Source: Geodermatophilus sabuli (GTDB lineage: Bacteria; Actinomycetota; Actinomycetes; Mycobacteriales; Geodermatophilaceae). Taken from it: DNA of 46,131 nucleotides. Shown here in pieces: positions 32,813 to 43,632 of this stretch. Location: positions 1-46,131 of the forward strand of contig NZ_JAAGWF010000031.1 in the NCBI RefSeq assembly GCF_010686765.1. Direction: 5' to 3'. Below the pieces are notes generated by a model, which made no database searches, was not told the DNA's origin, and saw only the letters and a list, made by a program, of their open reading frames with translations. Position numbers and translations under genes: made by a program. Positions within the stretch are counted from its first letter, which is position 1. Each line of letters starts with the position of its first letter.

Positions 32813-33232
32813 TCAGGCCCGGACGACGGCGGTGCCGGTCAGCCGGTCGTGCAGCCCCCGGCCATCGGCGTCCACCACGAGGGCCGGCACCAGCAGCATC
32901 AGCAGCGCCGTCCGCGCGAGGACCCGCCAGAGGGCCAGTCGCTCAGCTGCTCGAGGGTGCGCCAGGCGCAGTCCGAGCAGCCGCATGCCCGGGGTCTGCC
33001 CGAACGCGACGAGCGTGCCCACCGTGACCAGGCCGAAGGACAGCAGGCTCCAGTTGCCCGGGAGCCGGGGTGCGGTGACCAGGCCGGCGACCAGCCCCGC
33101 GGCGAGGGCGTCGACGACGAAGGCCACCGCCCGGCTGGAGAACGTGGCCAGGGAGCCCGGTCCGTCGGCGGGCAGCCCCAGCGAGGCGCCGCGGCGGCGC
33201 TCCTGAGAGGGTGGCTGCGCGTCCCCGACCAT
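32813..33232 (-). CDS. RDD family membrane protein
   Basis: 139 residues. The RDD domain shows the arginine in SRAVAFVVDALAAGLVAGLV (about 36-55), further helices at about 65-80 (SLLSFGLVTVGTLVAFGQTPGMRLLGLRL) and 105-120 (LARTALLMLLVPALVVDADGRGLHDRLTGTAVV), with the closing D..GLHDRLTGT typical of the family. RDD proteins are small membrane proteins of largely unknown function; some act in ion exchange. The start is the ATG 7 bases after a TACGCT box. Position between DUF4191 and glnA matches Rv2219A, apart from the inserted MFS gene. Confidence 0.88.
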   Translation of the reverse strand: MVGDAQPPSQERRRGASLGLPADGPGSLATFSSRAVAFVVDALAAGLVAGLVTAPRLPGNWSLLSFGLVTVGTLVAFGQTPGMRLLGLRLAHPRAAERLALWRVLARTALLMLLVPALVVDADGRGLHDRLTGTAVVRA

Positions 33233-33239
33233 GACCGCC

Positions 33240-33245
33240 AGCGTA
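33240..33245 (-). promoter_or_regulatory. Leaderless -10 box for RDD gene
   Basis: Minus-strand TACGCT, 7 bases before the ATG at 33232. Confidence 0.45.
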
Positions 33246-33327
33246 GTGAGAGGACTCCCCGCCCCCGACCGCCCGCCGGCTCGCGCCGGGCCCCCGCAGG
33301 GAGTCACGGCGACACGCCCGGCCCGTT

Positions 33328-33365
33328 GTTACCGGTCTGAAACACCAGAGACACTGGCGGGCAAC
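33328..33365 (+). promoter_or_regulatory. GlnR-type nitrogen operator of glnA
   Basis: Four half-sites with exact 6-base spacers: GTTAC-n6-GAAAC-n6-GACAC-n6-GCAAC. The known actinobacterial GlnR target is gTnAC-n6-GaAAC repeated. The first pair is a full match, the second weaker. A TAACTT -10 candidate follows at 33376-33381 and the glnA ATG lies 51 bases past the operator. Confidence 0.75.
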
Positions 33366-33415
33366 TCCCCCCTCGTAACTTGCGGTTCGGTAGTCAGCCC
33401 AATCCCGGAGGATCG

Positions 33416-34849
<1,434 letters not shown>

Positions 34850-34858
34850 GTTCCGTCA

Positions 34859-34895
34859 GCGGGCTGACCTGCGGTGATGCCGCAGGTCGGCCCGC
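34859..34895 (+). terminator. glnA terminator
   Basis: 16-bp stem (one G-T pair) with a 5-base loop, 9 bases past the glnA stop. Confidence 0.8.
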
Positions 34896-34905
34896 TCGGT
34901 CCCCC

Positions 34906-34959
34906 ACGGGTCCCCACGAGTCGCCGACACTGCACCGACGGCGGCGCGTGGGGACCCGT
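34906..34959. repeat. Long-loop inverted repeat between glnA and the flavin monooxygenase
   Basis: Perfect 13-bp arms ACGGGTCCCCACG (34906-34918) and CGTGGGGACCCGT (34947-34959) around 28 bases, starting just after the glnA terminator. Could be a second terminator, an operator or a small mobile relic; nothing decides. Confidence 0.6.
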
Positions 34960-35000
34960 TGCCGTCTGCTGGTCGCCGATGACGAGGCCGGGAAAGGCGC

Positions 35001-36658
<1,658 letters not shown>

Positions 36659-36674
36659 TCCCGTCCGAGCGCGG

Positions 36675-37511
36675 TCAACCCACCTGTCGGACGACGTCCC
36701 GCGGGGCGGCGGCCGCCATGTGGTGCCGGCCGATCGGGAGCATCAGCGGCCGCTCCGAGGTGGGGTCGACGATGACGCGGCTGTCGAGGCCGAACACCGC
36801 ACGCACGTGGTCCTCGGTGAGCACGTCCTCCGGCGTGCCGGCGGCGTGCACGCGGCCGGCCGCCAGGGCGACGAGGTGGTCGGCGTAGCGGGCGGCCATG
36901 TTGAGGTCGTGCAGGACCATGACCACGGTCGTGCCGCGCGCCCGGTTGAGGTCGGTGAGCAGGTCGAGGACCTCGACCTGGTGGGCCACGTCGAGGAAGG
37001 TGGTCGGCTCGTCGAGCAGCAGCAGGTCGGTCTGCTGGGCGAGGGCCATCGCGATCCAGACCCGCTGGCGCTGGCCACCCGACAGCTCGTCCACCGGCCG
37101 GTCGGCGAGGGTCGTCGTCTGCGTCGCCTCCAGGGCGGCCGCGACCGCCTCGTCGTCCTCCCTGCGCCAGCGGGTGAAGACGCCCTGGTGCGGATGGCGG
37201 CCCCGGCCCACGAGATCGGCGACGGTGATGCCCTCGGGCGCGATCGGGGACTGCGGCAGCAGGCCCAGCGTGCGGGCCAGCTCCTTCGCGGGCAGCCGGT
37301 GCACCGCCTTGCCGTCGAGGAGCACCTGCCCGCCGCGGGGGGCGAGCAGCCGCGACATCGACCGCAGCAGCGTCGACTTCCCGCAGGCGTTGGCTCCGAC
37401 GATCGCCGTGATCCGGCCGGGCGGCACCACGAGGTCGAGCTCGTCGATGACCGTGCGGTCGCCGTACCCGAGCGTCAGGGCCTCGGCCGCGAGGGAGTGG
37501 GTGGCGGTCAC
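36675..37511 (-). CDS. Siderophore ABC transporter ATP-binding protein (FepC/FecE type)
   Basis: 278-residue ABC ATPase that powers Fe(III)-siderophore uptake. Walker A is GANACGKST (39-47), the signature is LSGGQRQRVWIAMAL and Walker B is LLLLDEPTTFLD, followed by the switch histidine in VMVLHDLNMAARYAD. The HQ(V)EVLDLL stretch after Walker B is typical of the FepC group. GTG start. Last gene of the operon binding protein, two permeases, ATPase; 52 bases separate it from the permease upstream, with no terminator seen. Confidence 0.93.
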   Translation of the reverse strand: MTATHSLAAEALTLGYGDRTVIDELDLVVPPGRITAIVGANACGKSTLLRSMSRLLAPRGGQVLLDGKAVHRLPAKELARTLGLLPQSPIAPEGITVADLVGRGRHPHQGVFTRWRREDDEAVAAALEATQTTTLADRPVDELSGGQRQRVWIAMALAQQTDLLLLDEPTTFLDVAHQVEVLDLLTDLNRARGTTVVMVLHDLNMAARYADHLVALAAGRVHAAGTPEDVLTEDHVRAVFGLDSRVIVDPTSERPLMLPIGRHHMAAAAPRDVVRQVG

Positions 37512-37563
37512 AGCGTTTCCCGTTCGCTCGTGTGCGGCGGAGCCGCCAGGACAGCAGAGCCGC

Positions 37564-38616
37564 TCACAGCGAGCCTCCGGCGCGGTTGGTGCGGACGATC
37601 AGGTAGATCAGGTAGGGGGCGCCGAGCACGCCGGTGACGACGCCGACCGGGAAGCGGGTGCCGAGGGCGAACTGGCCCACGAGGTCCGCGACGAGCACCA
37701 GCAGTGCCCCGACGAGCGCGGCCGGGACCAGCAGCGAGCCGTTCGGCCCCACGATCCGGGCGGCGATGGGCCCGGCGAGGAAGGACACGAAGGCGATCGG
37801 ACCGCACGCGGCCGTGGCGAAGGCGAGCAGGCCGACCGCCCCGACGATGGCCGTGATCCGGGTCCGCTCGACGCGGATCCCCAGCGCGGAGGCGGTGTCG
37901 TCGCCCAGTTGCAGCCCGGAGAGGTCCCGGGTCAGCACGAGCAGCAGGGGCCCGAGCACGACCAGCGCGAGCAGGGCCGGGACGGTCGCGCCCCAGGTGG
38001 TGCCGTTGAGGCTGCCGGTGAGCCAGCGCAGCGCCTCGGCGAAGTCCCACGCCCCGGCCTTCGAGAGGACGTAGGAGGTGATGCTCTTGGACATCGCGGC
38101 GATGCCGATGCCGATCAGGATGAGCCGGGTGCCCGCCACGCCGTCCGTGAACGCCAGCGTGTACATGAGCACGGCCACGCCCAGCGCGGCGACGATCGCG
38201 GTGACCGAGACGGCGGTCCCGCTCCAGCCGAGGAACACGATGGCGAAGGCGGCCGCCGCGCTGGCCCCGGAGGTGATGCCGATGACGTCGGGGCTGGCCA
38301 GCGGGTTGCGCAGCATCGTCTGGAAGGTCACGCCGGCCAGACCGAAGGAGAGTCCCGCCACGACCGCGAGGACCGCCCGCGGCAGCCGCAGCCGGCCGAC
38401 GGTGAAGGAGGCGCCCGGCACGTCCTGACCCAGGACGACCCGCAGCACGTCCCCGGGCGGGTAGAACGTCTGCCCGATCATCAGCGACGCCGCGAACGCC
38501 GCGACGACGAGGACGGCGAGGACCGCGACGACGAGGCGGCGGCGGGCGGCGCGGCGGGTCCTGCCCCGGGCGACGGCGTCGACGGTCGCGGGCCGCGGTG
38601 CGGCGACGGCGGTCAC
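37564..38616 (-). CDS. Siderophore ABC transporter permease, FecCD family (second)
   Basis: 350 residues with about ten membrane helices. FecCD marks include LRLPRAVLAVVAGLSFGLAGVTFQTMLRNPLASPDVIGITSGASAAAA near the N-terminus, the coupling region ASALGIRVERTRITAIVGAVGLLAFATAACGPIAFVSFLAGPIAARIVG and a conserved end GTRFPVGVVTGVLGAPYLIYLI. FepG-like partner of the next permease; together they form the BtuCD-type channel. The GTG start overlaps the stop of the upstream permease by GTGA, so the two subunits are translated together. Confidence 0.93.
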   Translation of the reverse strand: MTAVAAPRPATVDAVARGRTRRAARRRLVVAVLAVLVVAAFAASLMIGQTFYPPGDVLRVVLGQDVPGASFTVGRLRLPRAVLAVVAGLSFGLAGVTFQTMLRNPLASPDVIGITSGASAAAAFAIVFLGWSGTAVSVTAIVAALGVAVLMYTLAFTDGVAGTRLILIGIGIAAMSKSITSYVLSKAGAWDFAEALRWLTGSLNGTTWGATVPALLALVVLGPLLLVLTRDLSGLQLGDDTASALGIRVERTRITAIVGAVGLLAFATAACGPIAFVSFLAGPIAARIVGPNGSLLVPAALVGALLVLVADLVGQFALGTRFPVGVVTGVLGAPYLIYLIVRTNRAGGSL

Positions 38617-39656
38617 AGCTCACGCACCTTCTGCCGGCGGACGATGGAGATGAAGAACGGTGCGCCGATCAGGGCGGTGACGATCCCGACGTCGAGCTCG
38701 CTGGGGCGGGCCACGATGCGCCCGACGATGTCGGAGGCGGTCAGCAGGCAGCCACCGGCGATGGCCGAGAACGGCAGCAGCCACCGGTGGTCCACGCCGA
38801 CCAGGAGCCGGCACAGGTGCGGGACGACGAGACCGACGAAGCCGATGGGCCCGGCGACGGCGGTGGCGGCGCCGCAGAGCAGGACCGAGCCGAGCGCCGC
38901 GGTCCCCCGGGCGAGCACGACCCGTTCGCCGAGGCCGGCGGCCAGCTCGTCGCCCAGCGCGAGCGAGTTGAGGCTGCGGGCCGACAGCAGGCTGACCGCG
39001 AACCCGACGAGGAGGAACGGCAGCACCGTGCCGATGGCGTCGAAGGTGGCACCGCCGACGCCGCCGATCTCCCACGACTGGACACTCTCGGCGATGTCAC
39101 CGCGCGGCAGGGCGATGGCGGTGATGAACGAGACGAGCGCGGCCGACGTCGCCGTCCCGGCCAGGGCCAGCTTGAGCGGGGTCGCCCCGCCCCGCCCCAG
39201 CGAGCCGACGGCGTAGACGAACACCGCCGCGCCGGCGGCGCCGACGATCGCCGTCCAGACGATGGCGGTCGCCGAGAACAGCCCGAACCAGGCGATCCCG
39301 ACGACGACGGCGAGCGACGCCCCCATGTTGATGCCGAGGACGCCGGGATCGGCCAGCGGGTTGCGGGTGACGCCCTGCATGACCGCGCCGGAGAGGCCCA
39401 GCGCCGCGCCGACGACGACCGCGAGGAGCGTCCGGGGGATCCGCTTGGTGGCGGCGGCCTGGCCGATGGTGTCCGACGACCCGCCGAGGGCGGCGACGAC
39501 GTCCGACCAGCCCACGTCGCGGGAGCCGACCACGACCGAGGCGGCCATGAGCGCGACCAGAGCCGCCACGACCACCAGGAGCCAGAGCAGCCGGACCGAC
39601 CCCGGGCGCCGCGCGACGGCGGCGTCCGGGGCCGGAACGGAGGGAGCAGTCGTCAC
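38613..39656 (-). CDS. Siderophore ABC transporter permease, FecCD family (first)
   Basis: 347 residues with about ten membrane helices. Family marks: KRIPRTLLAVVVGAALGLSGAVMQGVTRNPLADPGVLGINMGASLAVV, LGDELAAGLGERVVLARGTAALGSVLLCGAATAVAGPIGFVGLVVPHLCRLLVG, and the end RPSELDVGIVTALIGAPFFISIVRR. FepD-like. The GTG start overlaps the stop of the binding protein (GTGA), and its stop overlaps the next permease in the same way; a continuous, translationally coupled operon. Confidence 0.93.
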   Translation of the reverse strand: MTTAPSVPAPDAAVARRPGSVRLLWLLVVVAALVALMAASVVVGSRDVGWSDVVAALGGSSDTIGQAAATKRIPRTLLAVVVGAALGLSGAVMQGVTRNPLADPGVLGINMGASLAVVVGIAWFGLFSATAIVWTAIVGAAGAAVFVYAVGSLGRGGATPLKLALAGTATSAALVSFITAIALPRGDIAESVQSWEIGGVGGATFDAIGTVLPFLLVGFAVSLLSARSLNSLALGDELAAGLGERVVLARGTAALGSVLLCGAATAVAGPIGFVGLVVPHLCRLLVGVDHRWLLPFSAIAGGCLLTASDIVGRIVARPSELDVGIVTALIGAPFFISIVRRQKVREL

Positions 39657-40678
39657 CGACCCTTGTCAGCTGCCTCGGCGAGCATCGAGACGTAGTCCTC
39701 GAGCACCCAGGAGATGGCCAGCGGGGTCGGGTTCGCCGCGGTGCCCAGCGGGGTGTCCGGCAGCAGGACGATCGCGCCGCTCTGGACGGCGGGGATCTGG
39801 GAGAGCAGCGGGTCGGCGTTCAGCGCGTCGACGAGGGCCTGGTCGCCGTAGGTCACGATGACGTCCACGTCGTCGAAGACGTCCACCTGCTCGGCGCTCA
39901 CCGTGCCCGAGAACTGCTCGGGGTCGGTCGAGGCCGCCTCGACGCTCGCGGGGGTGGTCAGCCCGAGGTCCTCGAAGAAGGCGCTCCGGGTGTCGAACGG
40001 CGTGTAGAAGCTGACCTCGCTGAGGTCGGTCGTGTCCACGTGCGTCATGAACATGGTCGACGTGCCCTCGAGCTGCGGGTACTCGGCGAGCGTGTCGGCG
40101 ATGTCCTGCTCGATGCTCGCGACGAGCTCCTCGCCCTCGGCGGCCATCCCCATCCCCGCGGCGTTCATCTCGATGACCTCGCGCCACGGCGTCGCCCAGG
40201 GGCCCTCCGGGTAGGCCACGACCGGCGCGATCTCGCTGAGCGTGTCGTAGTCCTCCTGGGTCAGGCCCGAGTAGCCGGCGAGGATGACGTCGGGATCGGT
40301 GTCGGCGACGGCCTCGAAGTCGATGCCGTCGGTCTCGTCGAACAGGACCGGGACCTCGGCGTCGAGCTCCTCGAGCCGGTCGCTGACCCACGGCAGGAGG
40401 CCGTCGCCGTCGTCGTCGCCGAAGTTGGCGGCGGCCATGCCGACGGGCACGACGCCGAGCGCGAGCGGGACCTCGTGGTTGGCCCAGTTCACCGTCGCCA
40501 CCCGCTCGGGCTTCGACTCGATCGTCGTCGAGCCGAGCGCGTGCTCGATCGTCACGGGGGTGAAGTCGGCGGAGCCCTCGGCCTCGTCCCCCGCCGAGGC
40601 CGATGACGAGCAGGCGGCCAGCCCGCCGGTGAGCAGGGCAGCGGTCGACAGAGCCAGGAGACGTGTCGCGGAGCGCAT
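39653..40678 (-). CDS. Iron-siderophore substrate-binding lipoprotein (FepB type)
   Basis: 341 residues. Signal peptide with lipobox GGLAAC (lipid-modified C23), then the class III binding-protein fold: TIEHALGSTTIESKPERVATVNWANHEVPLALGVVPVGM, PDVILAGYSGLTQEDYDTLSEIAPVVAYPEG in the N-lobe and FEDLGLTTP...DVIVTYG in the C-lobe. The acidic patches in GDDDGDG are notable but not unique. It delivers ferri-siderophore to the two FecCD permeases. GGAAGGA precedes the ATG. First gene of the operon, with an iron-repressor box about 90 bases upstream. Confidence 0.93.
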   Translation of the reverse strand: MRSATRLLALSTAALLTGGLAACSSSASAGDEAEGSADFTPVTIEHALGSTTIESKPERVATVNWANHEVPLALGVVPVGMAAANFGDDDGDGLLPWVSDRLEELDAEVPVLFDETDGIDFEAVADTDPDVILAGYSGLTQEDYDTLSEIAPVVAYPEGPWATPWREVIEMNAAGMGMAAEGEELVASIEQDIADTLAEYPQLEGTSTMFMTHVDTTDLSEVSFYTPFDTRSAFFEDLGLTTPASVEAASTDPEQFSGTVSAEQVDVFDDVDVIVTYGDQALVDALNADPLLSQIPAVQSGAIVLLPDTPLGTAANPTPLAISWVLEDYVSMLAEAADKGR

Positions 40679-40769
40679 GGTGTCCTTCCGGTCGGGAGCA
40701 GCGCCGGGGGGACAGCGCCGCCGTGGTCGAGCAGTCGGCAGTGCTGACGCGATCAGACCGACGGCGAGA

Positions 40770-40788
40770 TGAGGGTTGCCTAACCGAA
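40770..40788 (-). promoter_or_regulatory. IdeR/DmdR-type iron box
   Basis: 19-base imperfect palindrome (plus strand TGAGGGTTGCCTAACCGAA) matching the actinobacterial iron-repressor consensus TTAGGTTAGSCTAACCTAA at 15 of 19 positions. It lies 91 bases before the binding-protein ATG, so the uptake operon is probably repressed when iron is plentiful. Confidence 0.7.
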
Positions 40789-40843
40789 CTTAGGGTGTCC
40801 TTGCCCGCCAGGCAATCACGAACCGGTCACGAGCCCCGACGCA

Positions 40844-40881
40844 GCGCGGCCCCCGGCCTCGGGAGAGGTCGGGGGCCGCGC
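40844..40881 (-). terminator. Terminator after the ABM-type gene
   Basis: 17-bp stem (one G-T pair) with a 4-base loop, 17 bases past the stop at 40899; lies between this gene and the promoter of the siderophore operon. Confidence 0.75.
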
Positions 40882-40898
40882 CGGGACGAACGCCGCGG

Positions 40899-41519
40899 TC
40901 AGGTCGTCTCGGGCACCCCGAGGTGGGCGATGACCAGTTCGAACACCGCGGTGTCGACGACCTCGACACCCATCGACGGCCCGAACTCCTCCCGGAACTC
41001 CCGGGCCTGCTCGCCCGCGTCCTCCAGGTCCGCCCAGCTGTCGTAGGCCACGGCCGACACCGTCGCGCCCTCGTTCCGGCGCACCATGGCGCTGACGCTG
41101 CAGAACCCGGGCAGGTCGTCGAGGCGCGGCATGAGGGAGAGGCGGACGGCGTCCACGGCCCGGTTGACCGCCTCCGGGGCGGTCCGCAGCCAGGTGACGC
41201 GGGTGGCGCTCCCGTGGTGCACCTCGTGCACCCGGTGCATGGCGGCGATCTCCCACTCCTCCACCTCCGCCCGGCCACCGAGCGCCTCCGCGGTGCGCTC
41301 CAGGTACGGCCCGACCTGCTCCCGGCTGGCGGTGATCGCCGCCTCGTCCCGCCAGGACGTCGTGACGATGCAGTGGCCGGACTCGCGGTTGACCAGCATG
41401 GACAGACCGGCACAGCCGTCCATCTGCCGCATCAGCGGCATGGCCTCGTCACGGACGAACGCGATCCCGTCGTCCATCGACTCTGGCTTGCCGTGGACCG
41501 TCGTCGAACGGGCGTACAT
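40899..41519 (-). CDS. Two-domain ABM-like (dimeric alpha/beta barrel) protein
   Basis: 206 residues from the ATG at 41519 (MYARSTTVHGKPESMDDGIAF); an ATG three codons earlier is possible, but GGAGAGG is then too close. The first half matches the antibiotic-biosynthesis-monooxygenase fold: EAMPLMRQMDGCAGLSMLVNRESGHCIVTTSWRDEAAITASREQVGPY. The second half (MPRLDDLPGFCSVSAMVRRNEGATVSAVAYDSWADLEDAGEQAREFR) is a second copy of the same fold. Such tandem ABM proteins in Actinobacteria are mostly uncharacterised; heme-degrading and quinone-forming members exist. The neighbouring iron operon would fit a heme link, but no heme-binding residue is certain. Divergent from the acyl-CoA synthetase. Confidence 0.72.
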   Translation of the reverse strand: MYARSTTVHGKPESMDDGIAFVRDEAMPLMRQMDGCAGLSMLVNRESGHCIVTTSWRDEAAITASREQVGPYLERTAEALGGRAEVEEWEIAAMHRVHEVHHGSATRVTWLRTAPEAVNRAVDAVRLSLMPRLDDLPGFCSVSAMVRRNEGATVSAVAYDSWADLEDAGEQAREFREEFGPSMGVEVVDTAVFELVIAHLGVPETT

Positions 41520-41673
41520 GCCGGCCATGCCTCTCCCGGGGTCTCGTGGACGGCGGCACCCCGGTGGCACCGCCGCTCGGGACAGGTTCCTCGCCCTTCC
41601 GGCCGGAGGCAAAACGGTCGCCCGGTCCAGCGCTCGCCCCGACCCGCCGCGGTCCGGAGCAGACTGCGCACCC

Positions 41674-43392
41674 ATGACCGTCACCGAGGCCTACCGGGCC
41701 GCCCGCGACCACCTGCTCGCCCTGCGCGGGCAGCACGACCGCGCGGTGGCGGAGTTCAACTGGCCGGACCTGGGCGACCGGTTCAACTGGGCGGTGGACT
41801 GGTTCGACGCCGTCGCCCGCGGCAACGACCGGCCGGCGCTCGTCCTCGTCGGGGAGGACGGGACCGCCACGACCCGCAGCTTCGACGACATGGCCCGGCG
41901 CTCCGACCGGGTCGCCGCCTGGCTCGGCGCGCAGGGCGTGGGCCGCGGCGACCGGGTGCTGCTCATGCTGGGCAACCAGGTCGAGCTGTGGGAGACGATG
42001 CTGGCCGTCATCAAGCTCGGCGCGGTGATCATGCCGACCACCACCGCCCTGGGCCCCGCCGACCTCACCGACCGGATCACCCGCGGCCGGGCACGGCACG
42101 TCGTCTGCGCCCCGGCCGACACGGCGAAGTTCGAGCAGGTGCCCGGCGACTACACCCGGATCAGCGTCGGCCACGCCGAGGGCTGGGCGGACCTGCACGA
42201 CGCCGCCGGCCTGGACGCCGGTCCGGCCGCGCACCCGGGCACCGCGCCCGGCGACCCGCTGCTGCTGTACTTCACCTCCGGCACCACCTCCCGGCCCAAG
42301 CTGGTCGAGCACACCCAGGTCTCCTACCCCGTCGGGCACCTCACCACGATGTACTGGCTGGGGCTGCAGCCCGGTGACGTGCACCTCAACGTCTCCTCCC
42401 CGGGCTGGGCCAAGCACGCGTGGTCCTGCTTCTTCGCGCCGTGGATCGCCGAGGCCACGGTGTTCCTGTACGGCTACACCCGGCTGGACCCGCAGCTGCT
42501 CCTCGCGCGGCTGCGGGAGCACCGGGTGACGTCGTTCTGCGCCCCGCCGACGGTCTGGCGGATGCTCATCACCAGCGACCTCAGCGGTGGTCCCGGGGCG
42601 CTGCGCGAGGTCGTCGCCGCCGGCGAGCCGCTCAACCCGGAGGTCATCGAGCAGGTCCGGCGGGCCTGGGGCCTCACCGTCCGCGACGGCTACGGCCAGA
42701 CCGAGACGACCGCGCAGATCGGCAACACCCCGGAGGCCCGCCTGGTGCCCGGCTCGATGGGCCGGCCGCTGCCCGGCGTCCCGGTGGTGCTCGTCGACCC
42801 GCTCACCGGCGACCGGGTCGAGGGGCCCGGCGAGGGGGAGATCTGCCTCGACCTCGCGCCGTCGGACGGGTCGGGACGCCCGCTGCCGCTGATGACCGGG
42901 TACGAGGGGGATCCCGGCCGCGACGCCGAGGCCATGGCCGGCGGCCTGTACCGCACCGGGGATCTCGCCGGCCGGGACGCCGACGGCTACATCACCTACG
43001 TCGGTCGCACCGACGACGTCTTCAAGGCCTCGGACTACAAGATCAGCCCGTTCGAGCTGGAGTCGGTGCTCATCGAGCACCCTGCGGTCGCCGAGGCCGC
43101 GGTGGTGCCGGCGCCGGACCCGGTGCGCCTGGCCGTGCCCAAGGCCTACGTCGCCCTCGCGCCCGGCCACGAGCCCACCGAGGAGACGGCGCTGGCGATC
43201 CTGCGCCACGCCCGCGAGCACCTCGCGCCGTTCCAGCGGGTGCGCCGGATCGAGTTCGCCGACCTGCCCAAGACCATCTCCGGGAAGATCCGCCGGGTGG
43301 AGCTCCGGGCCCGGGAGCAGGAACTGGCCGGCGCGGAGGGTCCGCGGTCCGGTGAGTGGCGCGACGACCAGTTCCCCGGCCTGCGCGGCTGA
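41674..43392 (+). CDS. Acyl-CoA synthetase (AMP-forming), medium-chain/acetyl type
   Basis: 572 residues. Forms acyl-CoA from a carboxylic acid, ATP and CoA through an acyl-adenylate. The phosphate loop YFTSGTTSRPKLVEHT is at about 210-225, the A5-type motif is DGYGQTETT, TGDLAGRDADGYITYVGRTDDVFKASDYKISPFELES carries the ribose-binding Asp and hinge, and the catalytic C-terminal lysine is in LPKTISGKIRR. The N-terminal FNWPDLGDRFNWAVDWFD is typical of the ACSM/benzoate-CoA-ligase-like group, so medium-chain or aromatic acids are likely substrates. Single gene, divergent from the ABM-type gene. Confidence 0.9.
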   Translation: MTVTEAYRAARDHLLALRGQHDRAVAEFNWPDLGDRFNWAVDWFDAVARGNDRPALVLVGEDGTATTRSFDDMARRSDRVAAWLGAQGVGRGDRVLLMLGNQVELWETMLAVIKLGAVIMPTTTALGPADLTDRITRGRARHVVCAPADTAKFEQVPGDYTRISVGHAEGWADLHDAAGLDAGPAAHPGTAPGDPLLLYFTSGTTSRPKLVEHTQVSYPVGHLTTMYWLGLQPGDVHLNVSSPGWAKHAWSCFFAPWIAEATVFLYGYTRLDPQLLLARLREHRVTSFCAPPTVWRMLITSDLSGGPGALREVVAAGEPLNPEVIEQVRRAWGLTVRDGYGQTETTAQIGNTPEARLVPGSMGRPLPGVPVVLVDPLTGDRVEGPGEGEICLDLAPSDGSGRPLPLMTGYEGDPGRDAEAMAGGLYRTGDLAGRDADGYITYVGRTDDVFKASDYKISPFELESVLIEHPAVAEAAVVPAPDPVRLAVPKAYVALAPGHEPTEETALAILRHAREHLAPFQRVRRIEFADLPKTISGKIRRVELRAREQELAGAEGPRSGEWRDDQFPGLRG

Positions 43393-43402
43393 GGACCACG
43401 GT

Positions 43403-43432
43403 GCGCGGCCCCGGTGCCCACCCGGGCCGCGC
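43403..43432. terminator. Hairpin between convergent genes
   Basis: Nine-base perfect stem GCGCGGCCC / GGGCCGCGC with a 12-base loop, filling the gap between the synthetase and the convergent ybdD-type gene. Confidence 0.55.
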
Positions 43433-43437
43433 CCGGG

Positions 43438-43632
43438 TCAGCAGCAGCGGCTGGCCGGGATCCGTTCCAGCGCATCCGCCCGGCGTCGTTCGAACTCCCG
43501 CCGGCTGACCGGCTGGTGCCCGTGCGCGGCGCAGTGCTGCAGGTAGTCGTCCCAGCGGGCCTCGCCGGTGAACTCCTTGAGGTACCAGCGCACGCCCCGC
43601 CAGGCGCGCGCCACCGTCCCGCCGGCGGTCAC
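43438..43632 (-). CDS. YbdD/YjiX family small protein (DUF466)
   Basis: 64 residues: RAWRGVRWYLKEFTGEARWDDYLQHCAAHGHQPVSRREFERRRADALERIPASRCC. W/Y...Y(L)..H...H...P.....F.R.R.D matches YbdD, the small partner always encoded next to CstA/YjiY transporters and thought to be needed for their activity. The GTG start overlaps the cstA stop (GTGA), so the pair is translated together. The protein ends in two cysteines after the family's basic helix. Confidence 0.9.
   Translation of the reverse strand: MTAGGTVARAWRGVRWYLKEFTGEARWDDYLQHCAAHGHQPVSRREFERRRADALERIPASRCC

Noticed and set aside
33246..33304. Further copy of the stop-adjacent repeat between RDD and glnA
   Set aside because: It shares only short GACTCCC/GGGAGTC arms, lacks the conserved middle and lies at gene starts rather than after a stop.
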